DNA of 7,735 nt from Acidimicrobiia bacterium UBA4744 (GCA_002403855.1 DHIO01000028.1:53439-61173), one strand, 5' to 3'. Shown: positions 1-5,613, counted from the stretch's first letter. The notes: generated by a model not told the origin, from the letters alone. Translations and numbers: made by a program.

Positions 1-21
1 CCTGGAACCTGGAACCTGGAA
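1..21 (+). repeat. Heptamer tandem repeat array, left edge
   Basis: Three perfect copies of the 7-bp unit CCTGGAA, which is ACCTGGA in another phase. The array begins at the window edge and may extend further left. It lies 27 nt before the methyltransferase start codon. The unit differs from the arrays at 794-822 (ACCTGAA) and 7714-7735 (ACCTGGT on the minus strand) only in its last two bases. It resembles in style the short tandemly repeated heptamers known from cyanobacteria. Its function is unknown. Confidence 0.9.
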
Positions 22-48
22 CATTGCTCGCGCCGCTAGCTTGGGCCC

Positions 49-774
49 ATGGAGTGGTGGCAGGAATTCTTCGAGGGCGACTGGATCGACCTCCACCCCG
101 CGTATTGGACGGCAGTGGAGAGTGCCGAACAAACCGACCTCATCGAAAGCTGCCTCGGGACCCGCAGCAAGATCCTGGATGTTCCCTGTGGAGAAGGACG
201 AATCGCACGGCGGCTGGCCGAGCGTGGCTATCAAGTGACCGGAGTCGATCAATCGTCCGCACTGCTCGACCTCGCCCGGCGAGCTGCCGCTGCTGCCGGT
301 TTGTCCATAGGCTGGGAGCAACGCGACATGCGGGACCTGCCGTGGAACGAAGAGTTCGACGGAGTCGTGTGCTGGTGGGGAAGCTTCGGATACTTCGACG
401 ACGCCGGCAACCAGGAGTTCCTGGAAGCGGTCGCCCGCGTCCTGCGGCCCGGCGGTCGATATTTGCTCGAAGGCCACACCGTCGAAACGGTCCTTCCGGT
501 GTTTCAGCCGCGGAGCTGGCAACGGGTCGGCAAGCAACTGGTGCTCGAAGAAAGGGAGTGGGATCACACGACCGGACACATCCGTGCAACGTGGACGTTC
601 CTGACGGAGGGCCGAACGACGAGCAAGGAGATGTCGATCCGTCTGTACACGTATGCCCAGGTGGTCAACATGCTCACGTCGGCCGGGTTCATGAAGGTAC
701 GGGCCATCGACCCGGAAACCAGCCTCGATTTCCGGCTGGGTGCTCGCCGGCTCGTCTTCGTAGCGGACACGTGA
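49..774 (+). CDS. Class I SAM-dependent methyltransferase
   Basis: Predicted cytosolic 241-residue methyltransferase that moves a methyl group from S-adenosylmethionine to an unknown acceptor. The Rossmann-type SAM domain fills roughly residues 35-145. Motif I is ILDVPCGEG (42-50), the acidic residue after strand 2 is D67 in VTGVDQS, motif II is QRDMRDLPW (91-99), the strand 4 region is FDGVVCWWGSFGYF (103-116), and LRPGGRYLLEG (132-142) is the usual post-motif segment. The rest (about 146-241) is a charged, probably beta-rich part that would shape the substrate site. The start is fixed by an in-frame TAG at 37-39 just before ATG 49. No Shine-Dalgarno sequence precedes it, so initiation may be leaderless or weak. 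It is the only plus-strand gene here, convergent with acpS, and heptamer repeats lie on both sides. The substrate cannot be read from sequence; small-molecule, lipid or natural-product methylation are all open. Confidence 0.88.
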   Translation: MEWWQEFFEGDWIDLHPAYWTAVESAEQTDLIESCLGTRSKILDVPCGEGRIARRLAERGYQVTGVDQSSALLDLARRAAAAAGLSIGWEQRDMRDLPWNEEFDGVVCWWGSFGYFDDAGNQEFLEAVARVLRPGGRYLLEGHTVETVLPVFQPRSWQRVGKQLVLEEREWDHTTGHIRATWTFLTEGRTTSKEMSIRLYTYAQVVNMLTSAGFMKVRAIDPETSLDFRLGARRLVFVADT

Positions 775-793
775 AGAGAGCCAACTAGCAACA

Positions 794-822
794 ACCTGAA
801 ACCTCGAGACCTGAAACCTGAA
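794..822 (+). repeat. Heptamer tandem repeat array between convergent genes
   Basis: Three copies of ACCTGAA (794-800, 809-815, 816-822) plus a diverged 8-nt unit ACCTCGAG (801-808), followed by a partial ACC. It lies in the 65-nt gap between the stop codons of the plus-strand methyltransferase and minus-strand acpS. The unit is a one-base variant of the left-edge unit ACCTGGA. The hairpin at 825-837 follows directly. Confidence 0.85.
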
Positions 823-824
823 AC

Positions 825-837
825 CGAGCGAAGCTCG
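825..837 (-). terminator. Small hairpin after acpS, weak terminator candidate
   Basis: Perfect inverted repeat with 5-bp arms CGAGC/GCTCG around a 3-nt loop, beginning 3 nt past the acpS stop codon. Read on the minus strand it is followed by GGTTTCAGG, a poor U-tract, so intrinsic termination would be weak. On the plus strand no T-run follows, so it is unlikely to end the methyltransferase transcript by itself. The plus strand contains GCGAAGC, a known unusually stable single-stranded DNA mini-hairpin. Confidence 0.45.
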
Positions 838-839
838 CC

Positions 840-1214
840 TCAATGCTCTCCAACCGCGACGGCGACCACCATCGCCGTTTCGTCGGTGTGAGTGATGGTC
901 ACCAGTACCTCGGTCACACCGAGTTGATCCGCCCGGGCCCTGGCCGTTCGAAAGAGGTTGACGCGAGGGGCACCTCCCCCGGTGATCTCGATGTCCTGCC
1001 AGCGAATCGACCGCCAGCCGGTTCCCATGCTCTTCATGACGGCTTCCTTGCCGGCGAAGCGGGCTGCATACCGGCGGGCGGGCCTGGCAAACCGGGACGC
1101 GTACGATCGTTCGTGCTCGGTGAACACCCGCTCGGGAAACTGTTCATACTTCTCGAGCAGCGCCCGGACTCGCTCGATCTCGGCCAGGTCGACACCCAAT
1201 CCGATGATGCGCAT
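840..1214 (-). CDS. acpS: Holo-[acyl-carrier-protein] synthase AcpS
   Basis: Transfers the 4'-phosphopantetheine arm of coenzyme A to the serine of apo-ACP, activating fatty acid synthesis in the cytosol. The 124-residue length is normal for the trimeric AcpS type. The N-terminal motif GLGVDLAEIERV (5-16) carries the Mg-binding D9. The second signature, RFAGKEAVMKSMGTG (52-66), holds E57 and K61. The C-terminal ITHTDETAMVVAVAV (107-121) matches the usual SxxH...A strand, in a form similar to actinobacterial AcpS proteins with a THxxxTA pattern. ATG 1214 is 23 nt after the glmS stop, with a modest GGGTAGG upstream as ribosome binding site. It is last in the minus-strand cluster, directly after glmS as in many Actinobacteria, and is probably co-transcribed with it. 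No truncation is seen. Confidence 0.95.
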   Translation of the reverse strand: MRIIGLGVDLAEIERVRALLEKYEQFPERVFTEHERSYASRFARPARRYAARFAGKEAVMKSMGTGWRSIRWQDIEITGGGAPRVNLFRTARARADQLGVTEVLVTITHTDETAMVVAVAVGEH

Positions 1215-1237
1215 GGCGCCAACCTACCCGCCACCGG

Positions 1238-3064
1238 CTATTCCACGGTCACGCTCTTCGCCAGGTTGCGAGGCATATCGATGTCGTGCCCCAGCTCCTT
1301 GGCCACGTGGTAGGCGAGCAGCTGAAGGGGGATGATCGACAGGACCGGGCTCAGGAAGTCGATCGTGCGGGGAATCCGCAGGACATGGTCGGCGTATTTG
1401 GCAACTTCCGTGTCGTCCTCGTAGGCCACCGCCACAACGTTGGCGCCGCGTGCTTTCACTTCCTGCAATCCCGAGATGGTCTTGTCGTAGAGATGCGACT
1501 GAGTGAGCACGACCACCACCGGAGTTCCGTCGGTGATCAAGGCCAGGGTCCCGTGTTTGAGCTCACCGGCCGGCATCGCCTCGGAATGCATATAGGAAAT
1601 CTCCTTCAGCTTCAAGGAGCCTTCGGTGGCAACCGCGTAGTCGAGACCCCGGCCGATGAAGTAGATGTCATCGATTCCGGCAATTCGGCCGGCGATGGCG
1701 GCGATATCGGCATCCATCCTCAATACCCGGTTGGCCTTGTCGGGTAGTGCCCGCAGTTCGCCGGCAAGTTGGACGGCACCGTCCCGGGTGACCGTACCCC
1801 GGTCGACACCAAGCCGCAGTGCCAGCAAGTAGGTGCCGATCAGCATGGCCGTGTAGGCCTTGGTCGATGCTACTGCGATCTCCGGACCGGCCCGGGTATA
1901 GAGGATGTCGGCGGCATCCCGGCTGAGGGTGCTGCCCACCACGTTGGTGAGCGCCAGCATCCGCGAACCAAGTTCAGTTGCCAATCGGCCGGCGGCAAGG
2001 GTGTCCGCCGTTTCGCCCGATTGGCTGATGGCGATCGTCAGTGTCCCCCGGCGAATCAGCGGGTCCCGGTACCGCAACTCGTGGGCGTAGTCGATCTCGA
2101 TCGGGATGCGCAGTGCCTTTTCCAGTACATCGCGACCGACGAGACCCGCGTGGTATGCCGTGCCGCACGCCGTGATCCACACCTTGTCGAGTCCGGCGAC
2201 AAACCCATCGGGTAAGTCGACTCCCTCGAGGACGGCCGTACCGTCGGGCTGCAGACGGCCGCGCAATGTCTCCTCGATCACGCCGGGTTGCTCGTAGATC
2301 TCTTTCAGCATGAAATGCGGGTAGCCACCTTTCTCCGCCTGGCCGGCGTCCCAGGACACTTCCATCGGTTCCCGTTCGATGACCTCTCCCGCCATGGTCT
2401 GCACCGTCGCCCCATCCGGGGTGATATCGACCATTTCCCCGTCGTTGATCACCAACACCGACCGGGTGTACGGCAGGATCGCCGGGATGTCTGATGCCAG
2501 GAACGTCTCCCCCTCGCCGAAACCGACCACCAGCGGGCTGATCATGCGGGCCGCCACGATGCGACCGGGCTCACGCGAGCTCATGACGACCAATGCATAA
2601 GCGCCTTTGGCCCGCCCGATGGACCGCCGAACTGCCTCGATCAGGTCCCCGTCGTACTCGTCGGCGACGAGATGGACGAGAACCTCGGTGTCGGTGTCCG
2701 ACCGGAACCGGTGACCCTCTTCGAGCAGCTGTTCCTTCAGCGGCAGGAAATTCTCGATGATCCCGTTGTGGACCAGCACGAAATCGCCGGAGGAATCGAG
2801 ATGAGGGTGAGCGTTGAGGTCGTTCGGCACCCCGTGGGTGGCCCAGCGAGTGTGTCCTATCCCCACATTCCCGGTGAGCGGTTGCTCTGCGAGCACGTCG
2901 TCGAGACGTTGCAGTTTTCCGGCCGATTTCCGAACTCCGATTCGACCGTTACCGGTGATCGCAATTCCCGCCGAGTCGTATCCGCGGTATTCGAGGCGTC
3001 GCAGCGACGACACCAGAACCTCTTGGGCGTTGCGCGGACCGACGTAGCCGACTATGCCGCACAT
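1238..3064 (-). CDS. glmS: Glutamine--fructose-6-phosphate aminotransferase GlmS
   Basis: Makes glucosamine-6-phosphate from fructose-6-phosphate and glutamine, the first committed step to UDP-GlcNAc and peptidoglycan. The 608 residues match the family length (E. coli 609). The N-terminal glutaminase domain starts MCGIVGYVG with nucleophile C2, then HTRWATHG (71-78), HNGIIEN (99-105) and SDTDTEV (122-128). Two SIS sugar-isomerase domains follow: CGTAYHAG (300-307), SQSGETADT (347-355), ASTKAYT (399-405), then GRGLDYAVATEGSLKLKE (471-488) and the C-tail DMPRNLAKSVTVE. The catalytic triplet falls at E488, H504 and K603, the E. coli numbers. ATG 3064 is preceded by AAGGAG (3076-3071) with 6-nt spacing. 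That site lies inside a 9-bp hairpin, and a glmS-type ribozyme lies upstream, so GlcN6P feedback at RNA level is expected. It follows glmM, which uses its product. Confidence 0.98.
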   Translation of the reverse strand: MCGIVGYVGPRNAQEVLVSSLRRLEYRGYDSAGIAITGNGRIGVRKSAGKLQRLDDVLAEQPLTGNVGIGHTRWATHGVPNDLNAHPHLDSSGDFVLVHNGIIENFLPLKEQLLEEGHRFRSDTDTEVLVHLVADEYDGDLIEAVRRSIGRAKGAYALVVMSSREPGRIVAARMISPLVVGFGEGETFLASDIPAILPYTRSVLVINDGEMVDITPDGATVQTMAGEVIEREPMEVSWDAGQAEKGGYPHFMLKEIYEQPGVIEETLRGRLQPDGTAVLEGVDLPDGFVAGLDKVWITACGTAYHAGLVGRDVLEKALRIPIEIDYAHELRYRDPLIRRGTLTIAISQSGETADTLAAGRLATELGSRMLALTNVVGSTLSRDAADILYTRAGPEIAVASTKAYTAMLIGTYLLALRLGVDRGTVTRDGAVQLAGELRALPDKANRVLRMDADIAAIAGRIAGIDDIYFIGRGLDYAVATEGSLKLKEISYMHSEAMPAGELKHGTLALITDGTPVVVVLTQSHLYDKTISGLQEVKARGANVVAVAYEDDTEVAKYADHVLRIPRTIDFLSPVLSIIPLQLLAYHVAKELGHDIDMPRNLAKSVTVE

Positions 3065-3066
3065 GG

Positions 3067-3094
3067 CAGTCTCCTTAGCTCTCTGAGGAGACCG
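3067..3094 (-). promoter_or_regulatory. Hairpin sequestering the glmS ribosome binding site
   Basis: On the minus strand, arm CGGTCTCCT (3094-3086) pairs with AGGAGACTG (3075-3067) over 9 bp with one G-U pair and a 10-nt loop. The second arm contains nearly all of the AAGGAG Shine-Dalgarno sequence (3076-3071) of glmS, only 6 nt before the ATG. The pairing is plain in the sequence; that it limits translation is inferred. It lies 37 nt downstream of the ribozyme P4 helix, as a possible second layer of glmS control. Confidence 0.7.
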
Positions 3095-3131
3095 GGAAGG
3101 AATGCGGTTCCCATCCAGGATCCGCCCACAC

Positions 3132-3278
3132 CGGTGTGGCCTTTGTCGCCGGGGTCACCCCCGGATTTTGCTCCGCACCGTCACGACCGTGGTTGCCGAG
3201 AAGGCATCCGCCGAAACTTCGATAGTCCCTCTTCCTCGTCACCCTCACCAGGACTGCGTCGGGCGAGGGTCGGGCGCT
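3132..3278 (-). ncRNA. glmS ribozyme (GlcN6P-dependent self-cleaving riboswitch)
   Basis: Self-cleaving leader RNA of the glmS family (Rfam RF00234) that uses glucosamine-6-phosphate as coenzyme. Cleavage is predicted between A3278 and G3277, before GCGCC. P1 pairs 3270-3262 with 3249-3241 (9 bp, one G-U, 12-nt loop). The conserved core strings follow: GACGAGG (3240-3234), UAUCGA (3224-3219) and UCGGCGGAUGCC (3214-3203). P2 pairs 3232-3227 with 3204-3199. CGCC (3276-3273) can pair with GGCG (3212-3209) as the core pseudoknot. P4 pairs 3180-3173 with 3139-3132 with one C-A mismatch. P4.1 is CCGGGG-GUGA-CCCCGG (3164-3149), whose GNRA loop corresponds to the one that docks on P1 in known structures. 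Core spacing and order match the Thermoanaerobacter ribozyme as I remember it. The next gene is glmS, 68 nt beyond P4. In Bacillus the cleaved 5'-OH message is degraded by RNase J1; whether that happens here is unknown. Confidence 0.94.
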
Positions 3279-3283
3279 TCGGT

Positions 3284-3300
3284 TGACTCCGTCCCAGTCA
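3284..3300 (-). other. Small hairpin just before the ribozyme cleavage site
   Basis: Inverted repeat TGACT / AGTCA with a 7-nt GC-rich loop, ending 5 nt before the predicted cleavage dinucleotide. It could protect the 3' end of the upstream glmM fragment after cleavage, or be incidental. No T-run follows, so it is not a convincing terminator. Confidence 0.45.
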
Positions 3301-3335
3301 GTTGTCGGGTTGGAGACTAGCCGATCGAGAGGACT

Positions 3336-4685
3336 TCAGCCTTCGGCGGGCAGGCCCAGCTCGCCGCGACTGATCTCGACCAACTCGTCGGCAATATCCG
3401 CTGCTTCGGCTCTGGAAGCGGCTTCCACCATCACCCGCACCAACGATTCGGTGCCCGAGGCGCGCACCAGGATGCGTCCGTCGCGGTTGAGGCGCCTCTC
3501 GGCATCCCGTACCGCAGCCCACAGAAGCTCGGCGTCGGCGAGTCTGTGCTTGTCGGCGACGCGAACATTGCGCAGCACCTGCGGATACTCGGTGATGGTT
3601 TCTGCTCTCAGCTCTCGCAGTTCCTTGCCGCTGGAGGCCATGACCTCGAGCAAGCGCACGGCGGTGAGCAAGCCGTCGCCCGTCGTCGCGCGATCGGCGA
3701 GGATCACATGACCGGATTGTTCCCCACCGAGTACCGCCTTGTGCCGGCGCATTGCTTCGAGGACGTAGCGGTCGCCGACCTGGGTTTCGATCACGTCGAT
3801 TTCGAGTCGCTCCATCGCTCTCCGGAATCCCAGGTTGGCCATCACCGTAGAGACGACGAGGTTGTTCTTCAGACGACCTGCTTCCTTCATGTGGCGGGCA
3901 ATCACAGCCATCACCACATCGCCGTTGGCCGTGGCCCCATCTTCATCGACGGCGATGAGGCGATCAGCGTCGCCGTCGAAAGCAAACCCGAGACGTCCGT
4001 TGGCGTGATCCGCGAGAAAGCGAGGATGCGTGGCTCCACACCCGTCGTTGATGTTGGTTCCGTCCGGCTCGGCCGCAAAGACATCGACCTCGGCCTTGAG
4101 CCGGCGGAACAATTCCGGCGCCACCCGGTGAGCGGCCCCGTTGGCACAGTCCAGCACGAGGGAGATCCCCCGCAGCGTGTACGGCATCGACTCGCGCAGA
4201 TGCCCCAGATAGCGTTCCTCCGCCTCGGCCATGTTGAACCTGGTACCAATGCCTTCATCGAGGGCAGTTTTCCACGGCGCCCCGCGCCGGATGCGTTGTT
4301 CGATTCGGTCTTCCTCCTCGTCAGAGAGTTTGGAGCCATCGCGGTCGAGGAGCTTGATGCCGTTGTCGGCACTCGGGTTGTGGGATGCGGACACGACGAC
4401 GCCCATCGACGACCGGGTGTCTCCTGTGAGAAAGGCGATACCACCCGCGGGCAGAACCCCGACATCAACGGTATCGACACCGACCGAGTGGAAGCCCGCC
4501 TGTAGTGCGCTCGACAGCATCTCACCCGATCGCCGTGTGTCACGGCCGACCATTACCTGCCCGGCAGGAATCATCTCCCCGGCGGCGCGACCGACGGCAA
4601 GGGCCAGGTCGGCGGTCAATTCGACGTTGGCGCGGCCACGGATCCCATCGGTTCCGAAGAGCCTGCCGCCTTCTGCCGGGAGCAT
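3336..4685 (-). CDS. glmM: Phosphoglucosamine mutase GlmM
   Basis: Interconverts glucosamine-6-phosphate and glucosamine-1-phosphate, feeding GlmU and UDP-GlcNAc synthesis. At 449 residues it has normal family length and four alpha-phosphohexomutase domains. The N-terminal signature is LFGTDGIRG (9-17). The catalytic phosphoserine is S101 in VSASHNPSADNGIK (98-111). The metal loop FDGDADR (236-242) gives D237, D239 and D241. The sugar loop is GEQSGH (321-326), and the C-terminal phosphate loop is RASGTESLVRVMVE (408-421). Two spots differ from usual: LPAGG (78-82) where family members generally have a TP pair, and GTES where GTEP is usual; neither is a catalytic residue. ATG 4685 lies 3 nt past the rpsI stop, with TGAGG overlapping that stop as ribosome binding site, so translation is probably coupled. 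It sits immediately before the glmS ribozyme leader. Confidence 0.97.
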   Translation of the reverse strand: MLPAEGGRLFGTDGIRGRANVELTADLALAVGRAAGEMIPAGQVMVGRDTRRSGEMLSSALQAGFHSVGVDTVDVGVLPAGGIAFLTGDTRSSMGVVVSASHNPSADNGIKLLDRDGSKLSDEEEDRIEQRIRRGAPWKTALDEGIGTRFNMAEAEERYLGHLRESMPYTLRGISLVLDCANGAAHRVAPELFRRLKAEVDVFAAEPDGTNINDGCGATHPRFLADHANGRLGFAFDGDADRLIAVDEDGATANGDVVMAVIARHMKEAGRLKNNLVVSTVMANLGFRRAMERLEIDVIETQVGDRYVLEAMRRHKAVLGGEQSGHVILADRATTGDGLLTAVRLLEVMASSGKELRELRAETITEYPQVLRNVRVADKHRLADAELLWAAVRDAERRLNRDGRILVRASGTESLVRVMVEAASRAEAADIADELVEISRGELGLPAEG

Positions 4686-4688
4686 GCC

Positions 4689-5081
4689 TCAGCGCTTGGT
4701 GTACTGAGGCGCCCGGCGAGCCTTGCGGAGGCCGTACTTCTTGCGCTCCACCCGCCTCGCGTCACGCCGTAGGAATCCGCCTCGCTTGAGCGTCGAACGC
4801 AGATCGGGGTCGATGGTGACCAGCGCTCGGGCAATACCGAGGCGGAGGGCATCCGACTGACCGGTGGTGCCGCCACCGTGGAGGCTCGCATGAACGTCAA
4901 ACCGGCCCTCGGCGGTGGCGACCCGTAGGGGTTCCAGCACCCGGAGGCGTTGCGCCATAGCCGGGAAATACTCCTCGAGGGCTCTGCCGTTGAGGACGAC
5001 GCGGCCGGTTCCGTCGTACAGACGGACGCGGGCCACCGATTCCTTGCGGCGTCCGGTTGCCTGGACGAGCGGAGCTGGCAT
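4689..5081 (-). CDS. rpsI: 30S ribosomal protein S9
   Basis: Small-subunit protein whose C-terminal tail reaches the P-site tRNA. The 130 residues begin MPAPLVQATGRRKESVARVR, keep NGRALEEYFP (31-40), GGGTTGQSDALRLGIARAL (69-87) and the basic end KKYGLRKARRAPQYTKR (114-130), with TKR where SKR is usual. The frame stays open upstream to 5585, but S9 homology starts at ATG 5081, which overlaps the rplM stop as TGATG and has AGGTGG 7 nt upstream. It lacks the long N-terminal extension of many actinobacterial S9 proteins. The rplM-rpsI pair is a near-universal bacterial operon. The ribosome binding site lies in a small hairpin, described separately. Confidence 0.97.
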   Translation of the reverse strand: MPAPLVQATGRRKESVARVRLYDGTGRVVLNGRALEEYFPAMAQRLRVLEPLRVATAEGRFDVHASLHGGGTTGQSDALRLGIARALVTIDPDLRSTLKRGGFLRRDARRVERKKYGLRKARRAPQYTKR

Positions 5082-5539
5082 CAAAGGTCCACCTTTCGGA
5101 TCTTGAATTCGAGCGGTTGCGGCGATTGAGCCCGGTGGGGATGCTCGGATCCGGCGTATACCTTGAGCTTGCGAAGCATCTGGCGACCCAACCGGTTCTT
5201 GGGGAGCATGCCGCGAACGGCCCTTTCGATGATGGCTTCTGGGCGACGTTGGCGAAGCGACTCGAAGCTCTCTTCCCTGAGGCCACCCGGGTAGCCGGAG
5301 TGTCGGTAGTAGATCTTGCTCTGGCTCTTGTCCGACGTCACGGCCACCTTCTCTGCGTTGATGACCACCACGAAGTCCCCCGTGTCGACGTGGGGCGCCA
5401 CGATCGGCTTGTGTTTGCCGCGGAGTATCCGGGCTATCTCTGAGGCCAAACGACCCAGCGGCAGGTCGGCGGCATCGACCACGAACCATTCCCGGCGAAC
5501 GTCGTCCGCTTTGGGCGAATACGTCTTTTGCAGCCTCAT
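5081..5539 (-). CDS. rplM: 50S ribosomal protein L13
   Basis: Large-subunit assembly protein, 152 residues. After a short start MRLQKTYSPK come the family segments VVDAADLPLGRLASEIARIL (20-39), RGKHKPIVAPHVDTGDFVVV (40-59), YRHSGYPGGLR and GMLPKNRLGRQMLRKLKVY, followed by SEHPHRAQ. The sequence closely follows actinobacterial L13 as I know it. ATG 5539 has GAGG at 5-nt spacing. A candidate promoter (5613-5584) and a 7-bp hairpin (5577-5560) precede it, so transcription of rplM-rpsI-glmM probably starts here. L13 is an autogenous repressor of its own operon in E. coli; nothing here proves that for this organism. rpsI overlaps its stop by one base. Confidence 0.98.
   Translation of the reverse strand: MRLQKTYSPKADDVRREWFVVDAADLPLGRLASEIARILRGKHKPIVAPHVDTGDFVVVINAEKVAVTSDKSQSKIYYRHSGYPGGLREESFESLRQRRPEAIIERAVRGMLPKNRLGRQMLRKLKVYAGSEHPHRAQSPQPLEFKIRKVDL
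5083..5096 (-). promoter_or_regulatory. Hairpin over the rpsI ribosome binding site
   Basis: The minus strand reads AAAGGTGGACCTTT, a perfect inverted repeat (6-nt arms, 2-nt centre) able to form a 5-bp stem with loop UGGA. It contains the rpsI ribosome binding site AGGTGG (5094-5089) and lies in the last codons of rplM, ending in the first base of its stop codon. A ribosome finishing rplM would melt it, which suggests translational coupling of L13 and S9 synthesis. Confidence 0.6.
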
Positions 5540-5559
5540 CTGAACCTCGCGAGAAAGGA

Positions 5560-5577
5560 GCCCCGGGATGCCGGGGC
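5560..5577 (-). promoter_or_regulatory. rplM leader hairpin
   Basis: Perfect 7-bp inverted repeat GCCCCGG / CCGGGGC around a 4-nt loop, 20 nt before the rplM start codon. If the candidate promoter at 5613-5584 is used, the hairpin is at the very 5' end of the mRNA, where it could protect the message or bind L13. The tail TCCTTTCTC is only weakly U-rich, so a terminator role is less likely. Confidence 0.6.
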
Positions 5578-5583
5578 AGCAAC

Positions 5584-5613
5584 ATAGTAGGCGAGGACGG
5601 GCACTATGGGCAA
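5584..5613 (-). promoter_or_regulatory. Candidate housekeeping-sigma promoter for rplM-rpsI-glmM
   Basis: On the minus strand a -35-like TTGCCC (5613-5608) and a -10-like TACTAT (5589-5584) are separated by 18 nt. Each matches 4 of 6 consensus bases. The inferred transcript start near 5577 gives a leader of about 38 nt. It lies in the 183-nt gap after the HAD gene, the only sizeable gap upstream of rplM. Confidence 0.5.

Noticed and set aside
24..788. 254-codon plus-strand open frame overlapping the methyltransferase
   Set aside because: Arg/Pro-rich off-frame reading; the frame from 49 has all SAM-methyltransferase motifs.
1..822. CRISPR array or insertion sequence around the methyltransferase
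   Set aside because: The repeats are 7 nt without spacers, and there is no transposase, terminal inverted repeat or target-site duplication.
775..839. Strong intrinsic terminator for the methyltransferase
   Set aside because: No hairpin followed by a T-run can be found on the plus strand in this gap.
3104..3114. T-box-like string AUGGGAACCGC in the glmS leader
   Set aside because: It resembles the T-box antiterminator sequence, but no specifier stem or terminator is present, and the conserved core upstream clearly matches the glmS ribozyme.
2672..3286. 204-codon plus-strand open frame crossing the glmS start and ribozyme
   Set aside because: It is explained by codon bias of glmS and the structured leader; no protein family features.
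3546..4505. 319-codon plus-strand open frame opposite glmM
   Set aside because: Antisense shadow in GC-rich DNA; no recognisable domain, and the opposite strand encodes an intact GlmM.
4689..5585. 298-residue extended version of rpsI
   Set aside because: The extra N-terminal part is an off-frame reading of rplM; S9 similarity and a good ribosome binding site place the start at 5081.
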